Counted from the stretch's first letter, positions 1 through 9,127 are shown. The stretch: DNA of 64,000 nt from Paenibacillus yonginensis (GCF_001685395.1 NZ_CP014167.1:1-64000); one strand, 5' to 3'. Notes: generated by a model from the letters alone, not told the origin. Translations and numbers: made by a program.

Positions 1-48
1 TACGGCATCGCTATGGTCTTCACAGGCGTTCGCCATTTTAAACACTAA
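1..48 (+). CDS. purH: 3' end of purH (AICAR transformylase/IMP cyclohydrolase), partial
   Basis: The first 15 codons before a TAA stop read as the well conserved PurH C-terminus (YGIAMVFTGVRHFKH). PurH catalyses the last two steps of IMP synthesis in the cytoplasm. Only the tail is in the window. Its place directly upstream of purD matches the usual Firmicute pur operon order (purH-purD), which supports the call. Confidence 0.85.
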   Translation, partial: YGIAMVFTGVRHFKH

Positions 49-89
49 ACGAAGTTGTGATCCGCATTCATTTGTTCTGCAAAACCTTA

Positions 90-112
90 GGTCCGCCCGA
101 GCGGGCCTTATT
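90..112 (+). other. GC-rich hairpin in the purH-purD gap
   Basis: A stem of about 7 bp (GGTCCGC / GCGGGCC, one G-T pair) is followed by TTATTT. It could be a weak terminator or a processing site that tunes purD expression. The T-tract is short, so termination is uncertain. Confidence 0.3.
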
Positions 113-180
113 TAAAGTCGTGGAACATAGTCGAGAGGCTAGGCGATTGAACTTTAAAGGACCATAGGAGGGTTACGTCG

Positions 181-1452
181 ATGGATATTTTAGTCGTTGG
201 CGGCGGGGGCCGCGAACATGCGATTTGCTGGGCTTTGTCGAAAAGCCCGAAAGCGGACAAGATCTACTGTGCGCCGGGCAATGCGGGCATCGGGCAGATT
301 GCGGAGCTGGTACCGATTCAGGTAAACGAGTTTGAGCGGCTGACGGCTTTTGCCGAGGACAAAAAGGTCGGTTTGGTAGTGATCGGGCCGGATGATCCGC
401 TGGCAGAAGGGATCGTGGACGTTTTTGAAGCCAAAAACATCCCGGTTTACGGACCGCGCAAAAACGCCGCGCATATCGAAGGCAGCAAAACCTTCATGAA
501 GGACCTGCTCAAGAAATATAACATTCCCACGGCGGCTTACGAAAAATTCGGCAATTACGAGGCGGCTTTGGCTTATCTGCGTTCCCAGTCAGTTCCAATC
601 GTGATTAAGGCGGATGGCCTTGCGGCGGGTAAAGGGGTTACGGTTGCTTTTACACGCGAGGAAGCGGAGCAAGCGCTTGCGGATATTATGGTGGACAAGG
701 TGTTCGGCAGCTCCGGTAGCCAGGTGGTGATCGAGGAGTTTATGGAAGGCCAGGAAATGTCGATATTGGCCTTCGTAGATGGGGAAACCGTCCGGCCGAT
801 GGCAGCGGCCCAGGACCACAAGCAGGTCTTCGACGGCGATAAAGGGCCGAATACCGGGGGCATGGGGACTTACTCCCCGCTGCCGCATATCGACAACGCC
901 ATTATTGAAGAAGCGGTTGAAAAAATCATCAAACCGACCGCCAAAGCGATGGTTTCGGAAGGCCGGTCTTTCCGCGGCGTTTTGTTCGCTGGTCTGATGA
1001 TTACGCCGGGCGGCGTGCCGAAGACGGTCGAGTTTAACGCCCGGTTCGGCGACCCGGAAACCCAGGTCGTGCTGCCGCGCCTGAAAAGCGACCTGCTCGA
1101 CATTTTCCTGGCTTCGCTGAACGGTACGCTTGACCAGGTCGAGATCGAGTGGAGCGAAGAGGCGGCGGTCTGCGTCGTGTTGGCTTCGCCGGGATATCCG
1201 GCTTCTTATCCGAAAGGCCTGGTCATTTCGGGTCTGGATACGGTCTCCGAAGCCGAGGCTTTGGTGTTCCATGCGGGTACGTCGAGGAACGAAGCCGGAG
1301 AATGGCTGACAAGCGGCGGCCGCGTGCTGGGCGTCGTGGGCCGCGGCCGCGACATTGCCGCCGCCAGGGAGCGGGCTTACAAAGCTGCGGAAAAGATCCA
1401 ATTCGAAGGCAAACATCAACGTTCCGACATTGCGGCTAAAGCTTTGGTTTAA
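181..1452 (+). CDS. purD: Phosphoribosylamine-glycine ligase (GAR synthetase)
   Basis: Ligates glycine to phosphoribosylamine using ATP, step two of de novo purine synthesis. The 423-residue length is normal for PurD. It opens with the typical MDILVVGGGGREHA, carries the ATP-grasp region with GLAAGKGV at about residue 147-154, and has the metal-binding EFNARFGDPE stretch near residue 283. The ATG start is preceded by AGGAGGG at 8 bp. It lies downstream of the purH tail and ends at a strong terminator, so it is probably the last gene of the pur operon. Long ORFs on the opposite strand here are codon shadows. Confidence 0.97.
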   Translation: MDILVVGGGGREHAICWALSKSPKADKIYCAPGNAGIGQIAELVPIQVNEFERLTAFAEDKKVGLVVIGPDDPLAEGIVDVFEAKNIPVYGPRKNAAHIEGSKTFMKDLLKKYNIPTAAYEKFGNYEAALAYLRSQSVPIVIKADGLAAGKGVTVAFTREEAEQALADIMVDKVFGSSGSQVVIEEFMEGQEMSILAFVDGETVRPMAAAQDHKQVFDGDKGPNTGGMGTYSPLPHIDNAIIEEAVEKIIKPTAKAMVSEGRSFRGVLFAGLMITPGGVPKTVEFNARFGDPETQVVLPRLKSDLLDIFLASLNGTLDQVEIEWSEEAAVCVVLASPGYPASYPKGLVISGLDTVSEAEALVFHAGTSRNEAGEWLTSGGRVLGVVGRGRDIAAARERAYKAAEKIQFEGKHQRSDIAAKALV

Positions 1453-1472
1453 GCTGTTGAAATAAATACAGA

Positions 1473-1519
1473 AGCCGCCGGCAGTCTGATTGATCAGACC
1501 GCCGGCGGCTTTCTTTTTT
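1473..1519 (+). terminator. Rho-independent terminator of the pur operon
   Basis: A near perfect stem of about 18 bp (AGCCGCCGGC-GTCTGAT and its complement) is followed by CTTTCTTTTTT. It closes purD. The facing regulator gene ends about 12 bp further on, so the site may work in both directions. Confidence 0.9.
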
Positions 1520-1530
1520 AACCTCTTAAC

Positions 1531-2109
1531 TTACTCTTTGGACGTATCCTCTTGCACGGCATCTTCTTTAATTAAGGAGAGAAATAGTTCATGATAATAA
1601 ACATTTTCGCCTTTACGGCGAGAGACGTACGGCTGAATTAAAGCTTCAAAGTCCCTCATGAACTGGGCGGCTTCTTCTTCGGTCATGTAGATGGTATTGT
1701 GGGTCAGTTGGCCGGAAGCTTTTTGGGTGCCGTCAATGCTGTCCAGAAATTTTCGTTTGTTCATCTCGTACATTTCGTTGATCAGCTTCTGGGTTTCGGA
1801 CAGATAAACCTGCTTTAAAGCAGGTTCAATATCCTTGTGTTTTAAGCGGATTTCGCCTTGAAAGGCTTCGTAGTATTTGGCGATAATACCGTTGATTTCA
1901 CGGGTCTCAACCACGTTCAAGAGACCGACGCTCTCCATTTTCTTGACATGATAATAGACCTTGGAGGGCACTTCACCCATGGCATCGGCAACTTCCTTGG
2001 CTGTGGAAGGCCGCCCGAGCCTGTTGAAGGTATGCAATATTTTGAGCCGGTAGGGATCGGAATAAACCTTGATCTCCTCCGGTGTTTTTAATTCCAGGGA
2101 CTTCTTCAT
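1531..2109 (-). CDS. ArsR-family winged-helix transcriptional regulator
   Basis: A 192-residue protein with an N-terminal winged helix (about residues 15-90: DPYRLKILHTF, then TAKEVADAMGEVPSKVYYHVKKMESVGLL), typical of the HTH_20/ArsR-like group. The C-terminal half is helical and has no metal-binding CxC motif, so it is unlikely to sense metals in the classic way. I choose the ATG at 2109 because GAGGTG lies just upstream; a TTG five codons earlier is also open. It is monocistronic and convergent with purD. The ligand and targets cannot be read from the sequence. Confidence 0.8.
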   Translation of the reverse strand: MKKSLELKTPEEIKVYSDPYRLKILHTFNRLGRPSTAKEVADAMGEVPSKVYYHVKKMESVGLLNVVETREINGIIAKYYEAFQGEIRLKHKDIEPALKQVYLSETQKLINEMYEMNKRKFLDSIDGTQKASGQLTHNTIYMTEEEAAQFMRDFEALIQPYVSRRKGENVYYHELFLSLIKEDAVQEDTSKE

Positions 2110-2359
2110 CTCGCAGCACCTCAAACTCGCTTTCGCCGCTCATCCATACGCAGCGATCCCGATATGTCATTCCTTTCATTATATCGGAGGGGTGGGAGGA
2201 ATACAAAGGAAAACGGGAAGGACGGAGGGAACAGAGGTTTCATAGTTTTTTTGAAGGGTACATGAAGAATTCCTGATAGGGAAAAAATGGGTTATTTTAT
2301 GAAAAATTAGATGTTATTATAAGTACAATTAGACAAAATTAAGAACAATGGAGGGGACG

Positions 2360-2731
2360 ATGTTTAGATTATTTTCGGTATTAGCGGTATTTGGTTTAAC
2401 CCTATTTCTCATCAGCGGATGCTCAAATCAGAAAAACATACAGGAGTATTTAAGTAAACGGGAGCATTTTAATCTTATCGTATTTGTTCAATCCAATTAT
2501 GAAGAAACCAGAGATAATCTTTATCAGAAAATCGCATTTGAGAATTGGATTTTTGACCACCCGACTGTTTATGACGTAAATACGGAGGAAGGGAAGCAGA
2601 GAGCTAAGGATTTACACCTAAAGAGTTACCCCGCTTATTTGTTATTTAACCAGAAGAAACTGCTAGTCGAAGATGATCATTTGGACAACATTCTTTCAAT
2701 AGTATTAGAAGACCGTTTACACCCAAAATAA
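2360..2731 (+). CDS. Small lipoprotein, possible thioredoxin-like fold
   Basis: The 123-residue product starts with a hydrophobic signal ending in a lipobox (LISGC, Cys at about residue 21), so it should be lipid-anchored outside the membrane. The mature part contains LKSYPAYLLFNQKKL, which resembles the cis-proline segment of thioredoxin folds, but no CxxC is present; an oxidoreductase role is therefore not supported. The ATG at 2360 has GAGGGG at good spacing; an ATG four codons upstream overlaps that site. A terminator follows directly, so the gene is monocistronic. Confidence 0.65.
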   Translation: MFRLFSVLAVFGLTLFLISGCSNQKNIQEYLSKREHFNLIVFVQSNYEETRDNLYQKIAFENWIFDHPTVYDVNTEEGKQRAKDLHLKSYPAYLLFNQKKLLVEDDHLDNILSIVLEDRLHPK

Positions 2732-2734
2732 CTG

Positions 2735-2787
2735 AGAGCAGCAAAACGTTAGGGAGATCGGATCCCGCGTTCCGCTGCTCTTTTTTT
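2735..2787 (+). terminator. Terminator after the lipoprotein gene
   Basis: AGAGCAGC pairs with GCTGCTCT across a loop of about 31 bases and is followed by a run of seven T. Confidence 0.75.
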
Positions 2788-2876
2788 CTGAGTTGTTGAA
2801 CTGTTTACCGAACTCAACCCGAACTTGAGGCGAGGGGTTGCTTAGACCTTCTCAGGTTCAGGCTTTCTCAGCTGCT

Positions 2877-4304
2877 TCAAATCCGCCGAAACGCCTTATA
2901 AGGCAGCAGGCACAGCGCTACTACGACAATCATGATCCCCATGACCGCGTACAGCGCGGGTACGGGAATGAAATCGGCGGCAAAGCCGCTTAAGGTGGCA
3001 CCAAGCGGCATGGCGCTTAAAGCGACCATGCTGATTAAAGCCGAAATGCGGCCCAAAATCGCGCCGGGTGTAACCTCCATGACGTAGGAGCGGAGCGGGA
3101 CGGAAGCCATGCTGACAGAGACGCCGAGCAAAACCATAAGCAGGGCGGCGAAACCCCAAGCTAAGTAACCGTGCAGCAAAGGCGGGAACGAGAGCAGGGC
3201 CATGCTGCAGCCCAGCAGCAGGAAGGCGGTGAGGATCAGCGTGCTTTTTCGAAAAGCGTTGCCCCACTTGGCCAGGCATAGCCCGGATACGATCATGCCG
3301 CAGCTTAAGCTGATGCTGAGGCCGCTCAGCATGCCTGCATCCGCGTGCAGATGCTCCTTAACATATACGGTCTGGAGCACGTTAATCGGCGCCAAACCGA
3401 AGTTGACGATCCCGGCCAGCAGGATGGAAGTAAAGATGAACAAATTGCCTCTTACGTAGGCGAAACCCTCTTTCAAATCGGACACATACCTCTTGAAAGC
3501 GGAGCGGGCAGGGTAAGGCTGACGGGTTACGGAAGAAGTGCTTCTGTTATCAGGAACAGAGGGACTAAAGGGAATTTGTTCATCAGCGGATATAGCCGAA
3601 TGGGCTGAATGGGCCAAATGGACAGCTGAGGTTTCGGAGGGTGGGGCGGCGGCTTTGCTTACTCGCTCCCTGCCCGAACGAACAAAACCGAGCAGCAGGC
3701 CCGACAGCAGGAAGGTGGCAGCGTCCACCCACAAAGCGCCGGTACTACCGAAGAAGGCGATGATGCCGCCGGCAGCGGCCAGGCCAATCAGCTCCGCAGT
3801 CTGCGCGACCGATCCGGACAAGGAGTTGCCTTTCAGCAATTGAGATTTGCCGAGGATGGAGGGAATCCAGGCATTTCCCGCCGGGGAGGCGAAAGCTTCC
3901 AGAGACGAGATCAGCAGCGTAAATAGGAACAAATGCCAGACTTCCAACTGTCCGGTCAAATAAAGCAAGCCCGTCAGGAAAACGATCGTTCCGCGCCCGT
4001 AGTCGGCGGCGATAACGATGATTTTTTTCGGCCAGCGGTCCACAAAGACACCTGTGAAGATGCTTAATACGATAGCGGGAAGGGTATTGACCGCAAATAG
4101 CGTGCCCATGAGCAGCTTGGAGCCGGTCAGCATGTAAACGATCCAGCTGTACGCAATGGCGTCGACCGAGTCTCCAAACCGGGAAATCGCCTTGGCGCAG
4201 AGGAGCAGCAGGAAATCTTTATTTTTGGACAAAGGGATTGCTTCAGCTGCCGGTGCAGCAGAGGATAAGGCCGGTGCAGCAGCCTGGGCGGCCAACTCAT
4301 TCAT
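2877..4304 (-). CDS. MFS transporter, drug/macrolide efflux type
   Basis: A 475-residue integral membrane protein of the major facilitator superfamily. N-terminal FLLLLCAKAISRFGDSVD and the early FTGVFVDRWPKK loop (MFS motif A-like) resemble macrolide-efflux-type MFS proteins (MefA/YfiS-like). About twelve hydrophobic segments are visible. The central cytoplasmic loop between helices 6 and 7 is unusually long and low in complexity, rich in Ala, His and Ser (about residues 215-280). Start at 4304 is chosen because GGGG lies 8 bp upstream. The promoter region carries a perfect palindrome (4332-4360) that probably controls expression. The exported substrate is unknown. Confidence 0.85.
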   Translation of the reverse strand: MNELAAQAAAPALSSAAPAAEAIPLSKNKDFLLLLCAKAISRFGDSVDAIAYSWIVYMLTGSKLLMGTLFAVNTLPAIVLSIFTGVFVDRWPKKIIVIAADYGRGTIVFLTGLLYLTGQLEVWHLFLFTLLISSLEAFASPAGNAWIPSILGKSQLLKGNSLSGSVAQTAELIGLAAAGGIIAFFGSTGALWVDAATFLLSGLLLGFVRSGRERVSKAAAPPSETSAVHLAHSAHSAISADEQIPFSPSVPDNRSTSSVTRQPYPARSAFKRYVSDLKEGFAYVRGNLFIFTSILLAGIVNFGLAPINVLQTVYVKEHLHADAGMLSGLSISLSCGMIVSGLCLAKWGNAFRKSTLILTAFLLLGCSMALLSFPPLLHGYLAWGFAALLMVLLGVSVSMASVPLRSYVMEVTPGAILGRISALISMVALSAMPLGATLSGFAADFIPVPALYAVMGIMIVVVALCLLPYKAFRRI

Positions 4305-4331
4305 GTTTATACACCCCATCATTCAGTTTTT

Positions 4332-4360
4332 ATTAACGTTAAAATAATTTTAACGTTAAT
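4332..4360 (-). promoter_or_regulatory. Palindromic operator upstream of the MFS gene
   Basis: A perfect 14-bp inverted repeat with a single central base (ATTAACGTTAAAAT / ATTTTAACGTTAAT). Each half contains TTAACGTTAA, itself a 10-bp palindrome. It starts 28 bp upstream of the MFS start codon, where a repressor would be expected to bind. No regulator gene is adjacent, so the cognate protein is unknown; the ArsR-type protein at 1531-2109 is one candidate. Confidence 0.7.
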
Positions 4361-4553
4361 ATTATTTTATCGATGAAGCGTAAATTTGCAATGCTTTTTT
4401 TTGAGGATGGGTAGAGAGCCAGGCGAGCGGCTGATGAACGCAGTCTTTTTTCCCCGGAATGTACGTAGAAAGAGGTTTATCTTATAATAAGAGTTATAGG
4501 TTTTAAGAACCATATAATGGGAAAATGGAATGGAATGCCGAGGAGGATTCGGA

Positions 4554-5501
4554 TTGCTTAAAACGGCTGGTATTCACCATATCACGGCTTACGCGCAGGA
4601 CGTTCAGTCCAGCGTTGACTTCTATGCGGGACTTCTGGGACTGCGGCTGATCAAACAAACGGTTCATTTTGAAGCCCCGGATGTCTATCATTTGTATTTC
4701 GGTAACGAATTCGGCCAGCCGGGCACGATTCTGTCTTTATTATGCCGGGAGGATTTCCCTGCGGGCAGGCTGGGCGGAGGCCAAGTGGGCGTTATCGTAT
4801 TTATGGTGCCTGCGGGCGGACTGCTGTTTTGGCGCCAAAGGTTGAAAAAGTACAAAATCGACTTCATGGAAACCCGCCGATTTGGCAGGGATTATGTCCG
4901 TTTCACCGATCTGAGCGGGATGCTGATTGATCTGGTGGAGCTTGAGGCTGGAGCCGTTCCGGAGGCTGCCCGGAGCACGGTTCAGGGTCCGATTCCAGAG
5001 GCTTATGCGATCCGCGGCTTCGACGGGGTGCTGCTGTTCAGCCGCAAGCCGGATCAGACGGCGGATGTGCTGGAGCTTGTGCTTGGCCTGCTCTACAAGG
5101 ACAGTGAAGAAGGGATAGCCCGGTATGAGACCCATGGAGGACTGGGCAGCCGGATCGATTTGAGCATCGAGCCGATTCCGGCCGGGGCGCCTGGCGCTGG
5201 TGTTGTGCAGCATTTAGCCTGGCGCACCAGCGATGCCAGCGAACAGATTTTGTGGCAGGAGCAGCTGAAGGAAAGCGGGCTTGATCCAACGCCGGCGATC
5301 AACATGGAATATTACAAGACGGTGAGGTTCCGCGAGCCTGGCGGGATTCTTTTTCAGATGGCGACGGAGGTTCCCGGCTTTCAAACGGATGAAACGGCTG
5401 GCGAGCTGGGCCGGGAGCTGATGCTGCCAGACAAACTGGAAATGCAGAGATCGTCCATTGAGCGAAGACTGCCGGAATTTCAACTGCGCGAGTTTAGCTA
5501 G
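4554..5501 (+). CDS. VOC-superfamily ring-cleaving dioxygenase-like protein
   Basis: A 315-residue protein with two glyoxalase/bleomycin-resistance (VOC) modules. The N-terminal one begins TAGIHHITAYAQDVQSSVDFYAGLLGLRLIKQTV, the signature of the ring-cleaving dioxygenase subgroup (MhqA/MhqO-like); the second module includes VVQHLAWRT and an FREPGGILFQMATE end. The His pair and the distal Glu are the expected metal ligands. I place the start at a TTG (4554) because AGGAGG sits 7 bp upstream and lies inside the reading frame of the earlier ATG at 4530. It stands alone upstream of ilvA. The substrate is not identifiable. Confidence 0.8.
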   Translation: MLKTAGIHHITAYAQDVQSSVDFYAGLLGLRLIKQTVHFEAPDVYHLYFGNEFGQPGTILSLLCREDFPAGRLGGGQVGVIVFMVPAGGLLFWRQRLKKYKIDFMETRRFGRDYVRFTDLSGMLIDLVELEAGAVPEAARSTVQGPIPEAYAIRGFDGVLLFSRKPDQTADVLELVLGLLYKDSEEGIARYETHGGLGSRIDLSIEPIPAGAPGAGVVQHLAWRTSDASEQILWQEQLKESGLDPTPAINMEYYKTVRFREPGGILFQMATEVPGFQTDETAGELGRELMLPDKLEMQRSSIERRLPEFQLREFS

Positions 5502-5640
5502 GATAATAGGGATAATAAGGCTATGATCGGCAAAAGAAACTTCCCCTGCTGTCCACCCGAGGTGGTACAATAGGAGTAATAAGCAAACAAGGTGCAGCAA
5601 ATCGAATATATTATCAGAAAAGCGGAGTGTGGAGACCAAG

Positions 5641-6921
5641 ATGAAACAGACAGACAAACCGAAGACCGCCTCTTCCGCGTCTGTGGGCATGGAAGATATC
5701 GTACGGGCGCATCACGTGCTGCGCGAGGTAATCGTGCGGACCCCGCTGCAGCGGGATGCCGTCTTATCGGCGAAATACGACTGCAATGTGTATTTGAAGA
5801 GAGAGGACCTGCAAATCGTCCGTTCTTTCAAAATCCGCGGAGCCTATAATATGATCCGGAGTCTGAGTCCGGAGGAGAGCGCCCGCGGCATCGTCTGCGC
5901 TAGCGCGGGGAATCACGCGCAGGGCTTCGCTTTTTCCTGCAATGCGCTTGGGATCCAGGGGAAAATCTACATGCCGGCTACGACGCCTAACCAGAAGGTG
6001 ACTCAGGTGAAACGTTTTGGCGGGAAACATGTCGAGGTGATCCTGACGGGGGATACGTACGACGATGCTTACGAGGAATCGATGAAGGCCTGCCGCGAGC
6101 AGGGCATGACATTTATTCATCCGTTCGATAATGCGAAAATTGTAGCTGGCAACGGGACGATCGGCATGGAGATTATGGAGGATTTGAAGCAGCCTGCCGA
6201 TTTCGTGTTCGTGACCATTGGCGGCGGCGGTTTGGTGTCCGGTGTAGGCGCTTATATGAAAATGGTCTCCCCTGCCACCAAAGTGATTGGAGTTGAACCT
6301 CTTGGTGCGGCTTCGATGACGGAAGCGCTGAAGCAGGACAAGGTAGTCACGCTGGAATCGATCGACAAGTTCGTTGACGGTGCAGCGGTTAAGCGGGTCG
6401 GGGATCTGAATTTTGAAATCGCCAAAACCGTGCTGGACGATGTGATCAAGGTACCGGAAGGCAAGGCCTGCACCACCATCCTGGAGCTCTACAACGAAAA
6501 TGCGATCGTCGTCGAACCTGCAGGTTCGCTGCCTGTGGCAGCTCTCGACATGTACCGCGAGCAGATTAAAGGCAAGACAGTCGTCTGCGTCATTAGCGGC
6601 GGCAACAACGATATCGACCGGATGCAGGAAATGAAGGAGCGTTCGCTGATTTATGAGGGGCTGAAGCATTATTTTATGGTCAATTTCCCTCAGCGGGCGG
6701 GAGCGCTGCGCGAATTTCTTGCGGATATTTTAGGGCCGAACGATGACATTACACGGTTTGAATATACGAAGAAGAACAATAAAGAGAACGGTCCGGCGCT
6801 TGTCGGCATCGAGCTGATGAACAAGGAAGACTATCTTCCGCTTATCCGCCGGATGGAAGCCAAGGGCATTCCGTATACGGAGCTGAACCGTGATCTGAAT
6901 TTGTTTAACCTGCTGATTTAA
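5641..6921 (+). CDS. ilvA: Threonine dehydratase (threonine ammonia-lyase)
   Basis: Deaminates L-threonine to 2-oxobutanoate with PLP, the committed step of isoleucine synthesis. At 426 residues it matches the short Firmicute IlvA. Visible features: RSFKIRGAYN with the PLP lysine at about residue 63, SAGNHAQG at about 87, the GGGGLVSGV phosphate-binding loop at about 194, and a single C-terminal ACT-like regulatory domain from about residue 330 (HYFMVNFPQRAGALREFL). The ATG at 5641 has GGAG at 6 bp; a GTG at 5629 is in frame but poorly spaced. No T-box or other leader is visible upstream. It is the only branched-chain gene in the window. Confidence 0.95.
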   Translation: MKQTDKPKTASSASVGMEDIVRAHHVLREVIVRTPLQRDAVLSAKYDCNVYLKREDLQIVRSFKIRGAYNMIRSLSPEESARGIVCASAGNHAQGFAFSCNALGIQGKIYMPATTPNQKVTQVKRFGGKHVEVILTGDTYDDAYEESMKACREQGMTFIHPFDNAKIVAGNGTIGMEIMEDLKQPADFVFVTIGGGGLVSGVGAYMKMVSPATKVIGVEPLGAASMTEALKQDKVVTLESIDKFVDGAAVKRVGDLNFEIAKTVLDDVIKVPEGKACTTILELYNENAIVVEPAGSLPVAALDMYREQIKGKTVVCVISGGNNDIDRMQEMKERSLIYEGLKHYFMVNFPQRAGALREFLADILGPNDDITRFEYTKKNNKENGPALVGIELMNKEDYLPLIRRMEAKGIPYTELNRDLNLFNLLI

Positions 6922-6925
6922 GCGG

Positions 6926-6961
6926 AATAGACAGGTAAATAGATAGGTGAATAGACAGGTA
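6926..6961 (+). repeat. Three tandem 12-bp repeats after ilvA
   Basis: Three consecutive units of AATAGACAGGTA, the middle one differing at two positions (AATAGATAGGTG). They lie directly behind the ilvA stop codon. No function is apparent; slipped-strand duplication is the simplest origin. Confidence 0.75.
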
Positions 6962-7175
6962 AATTGGAAAGAGACGAAGAAGGACAGAACCGGCTGGGGC
7001 AGTTGACCAGGCAGGGGCTGTTCTTTTTTTTGCGTCCAAAGCTTTTTTCCAGCATAATCATCATTCACTCTTTACACGCATACATTGTTAGTGTACTATT
7101 TAACTATAACACCGACACGATAATACAGAAGATGATGAACATTATCCGGCAACGGAAGAAAGGGGCGGCGAGCAG

Positions 7176-7574
7176 ATGAGCCTGGAATTTGATAACAACA
7201 CACCGATCTATCTGCAGATCATGACTTACATCAAGCGGCAGATCGTAAATGGAAGCCTTGCGCCCGGAGATAAAATTCCATCCGTACGGGAGCTGGCAGC
7301 TGAGCTGCAGATTAATCCGAATACCATCCAGCGGACTTTTCAGGAGCTGGAACGGGAAGAGATCGTAGAGACCCGGCGCGGACTGGGGAGATTCGTGACA
7401 AGTGAGGGATCGAAGATTATGGAGATCAAGAAAGAGATGGCCGGCGACCTGCTGGAGAAGTTTGTTCAAGGGATGAAGGAGTTGGGCTTCGCGGACAAGG
7501 ACATCGTGTCCATTGTGTCAGAAGCTGTTACGCACGAAGGAAAGGGGGAGAACCATGAACGCTATGAATCATGA
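7176..7574 (+). CDS. GntR-family regulator, YtrA type
   Basis: A 132-residue regulator with the GntR winged helix (NTPIYLQIMTYIKRQIVNGSLAPGDKIPSVRELAAELQINPNTIQRTFQELE at residues 7-58) and only a short helical tail, the layout of the YtrA subfamily. YtrA-type proteins repress adjacent ABC transporter operons. This fits: the next gene, an ABC ATPase, starts inside its 3' end, and a permease follows. The effector is unknown; in relatives, cell-wall antibiotics relieve repression. Confidence 0.9.
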   Translation: MSLEFDNNTPIYLQIMTYIKRQIVNGSLAPGDKIPSVRELAAELQINPNTIQRTFQELEREEIVETRRGLGRFVTSEGSKIMEIKKEMAGDLLEKFVQGMKELGFADKDIVSIVSEAVTHEGKGENHERYES

Positions 7575-8310
7575 GGCTGCGAATCCAAATGCCCGGGCAC
7601 AGCTTTCGGTTGGGAAGCCCATCTTGAGTATCAAACAGGTGTCCAAAAGTTACGGGAGCAAGCCGGCGTTAAACAACGTCACCTTCGATATTGAGCCGGG
7701 CCATATCGTTGGGCTGCTCGGCACGAATGGCAGCGGCAAAAGCACGCTGATGAGAATCGCCGCGGGACTGGTGCAGCCAAGCGCCGGATCGGCGCAGGTA
7801 TGCGGGGAGCCGATTGGCATCCGAACCAAAGGGATGGTCTCCTTCATGCCGGATGTGCCGGTCACTGAGGATTGGATGAAGGTGCAGGACGCGATCAGCT
7901 ACTACCGTGATTTCTATGCTGACTTTGACAAAGCGAAGGCGTCCGAAATGCTGCAGTTCATGAAGTTAAATCCGCGCGACCGGGTAAACGCCTTGTCCAA
8001 AGGGATGCTGGAGCGGCTGCAGCTGACCCTTGCATTGTCCCGCAGAGCGCGCCTTTATTTGCTGGATGAGCCGATCGGCGGCGTCGATCCGGTGGCCCGC
8101 GGCAAAATACTGGATGCGATTCTGGAGTTCTATGATGAAGACAGCAGCATTGTGATTACGACCCATTTGGTACGGGATATCGAGCGGATTTTTGATCAGG
8201 TGGCGTTGATCCGGAACGGGGAGCTGGTGCTGATGGACGAAGTGGAGACGCTGCGGACGAAGACGGGAAAAAGCGTTGACGAATTATTTAGAGAGGTGTT
8301 TGCCGAATGA
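7555..8310 (+). CDS. ABC transporter ATP-binding protein
   Basis: A 251-residue ATPase with Walker A (GTNGSGKST, about residues 56-64), signature LSKGMLERLQ (about 146) and Walker B LLDEPIGGVDP (about 168), closest in type to YtrB/CcmA-like exporters. The ATG at 7555 follows AAGGGGGAG; an upstream in-frame ATG at 7513 lies far inside the regulator gene and is unlikely. It overlaps the GntR gene by 20 bp and the permease by ATGA, indicating translational coupling in one operon. Confidence 0.92.
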   Translation: MNAMNHEAANPNARAQLSVGKPILSIKQVSKSYGSKPALNNVTFDIEPGHIVGLLGTNGSGKSTLMRIAAGLVQPSAGSAQVCGEPIGIRTKGMVSFMPDVPVTEDWMKVQDAISYYRDFYADFDKAKASEMLQFMKLNPRDRVNALSKGMLERLQLTLALSRRARLYLLDEPIGGVDPVARGKILDAILEFYDEDSSIVITTHLVRDIERIFDQVALIRNGELVLMDEVETLRTKTGKSVDELFREVFAE

Positions 8311-9050
8311 TCCGTTTGCTCAAATACGATTGGAAAAGAAATGCGGTGTTTCTGCTATGCGTTTTGGCTTCGTTTGCCATACTGGAGATTGGAACGGGAC
8401 TGTTTGTAAACAATCAAGAGGGGGCCCTGGCCTTGTCAATCATAGGCTACGTCGCGGTGACGGTCATTATTGTTGTAGTCACCATTAGAACCTATGCGCA
8501 GAATATTATCTCGACCAGCCGTCGTATGCTGCCGGTAGGCAGCCTGCAGCATATTTTATCGCCTTTGGTGCTGGGGCTGCTGGGGGGCTTAATCCTGGGT
8601 TTGGTGTTTCTGTTTCATTACTCGGTAAGCGGCATGTTCAAGTCGTATCCTCCGTTTGATGCGCTGCTTGATGTCAATCCGGGTAAAATGGTGCTGATAG
8701 CTGCTGCAGGTCTTGAGGCCGCGCTGTTTCAGCTGCTGATCTTCTTCCTGGCTTATACAATTGGCCGCAGCTTCCACACCAAAGGAAGAGCTGCAATTAT
8801 GATAATCGCCTTTCTAATCCTTCAGAATGGACTGAATTGGCTGGAGAGTGTGCTGAAGCTTCCGCAATTCGGATGGATACAGTTCGGATTGTACAACGAG
8901 TCTGGTTCTTCAGCACCTTTAATCCCCGATATTCTAGATTCGTATAGCCTGGGTTCCTTGTACGGTTCAACGGTATTTGAACTGATCGTCTGTGTGATCA
9001 TGATTGCAGTTATGGTCAAGCTGCTGGATAAGCGGGTGGAAACGAAATAA
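8307..9050 (+). CDS. ABC transporter membrane subunit
   Basis: A 247-residue protein with about six hydrophobic segments (for example FLLCVLASFAILEIGTGLF, IIGYVAVTVIIVVVTI, LVLGLLGGLILGLVFLF, ELIVCVIMIAVMV). It has no recognisable family motif beyond this topology. It overlaps the ATPase gene by four bases, so it is its likely membrane partner in a GntR-controlled exporter of the Ytr kind. A terminator follows about 80 bp downstream. Confidence 0.8.
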   Translation: MIRLLKYDWKRNAVFLLCVLASFAILEIGTGLFVNNQEGALALSIIGYVAVTVIIVVVTIRTYAQNIISTSRRMLPVGSLQHILSPLVLGLLGGLILGLVFLFHYSVSGMFKSYPPFDALLDVNPGKMVLIAAAGLEAALFQLLIFFLAYTIGRSFHTKGRAAIMIIAFLILQNGLNWLESVLKLPQFGWIQFGLYNESGSSAPLIPDILDSYSLGSLYGSTVFELIVCVIMIAVMVKLLDKRVETK

Positions 9051-9127
9051 AAGGCCACGATAGGGCAGAACGCTTAAAGCTGGATCGAACTTCTACAGCC
9101 AGATCGGGCTAACAGACAAAAAAGAAC

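Noticed and set aside
589..1419. 276-codon ORF antisense to purD
   Set aside because: It mirrors the codon structure of purD, has no ribosome binding site and no recognisable product; purD explains the region fully.
5502..5640. T-box or other amino-acid leader before ilvA
   Set aside because: The gap is too short and lacks the T-box sequence and a terminator-antiterminator pair.
6926..6961. Possible iteron or CRISPR-like repeat behind ilvA
   Set aside because: Only three 12-bp units with no spacers, no replication gene nearby.
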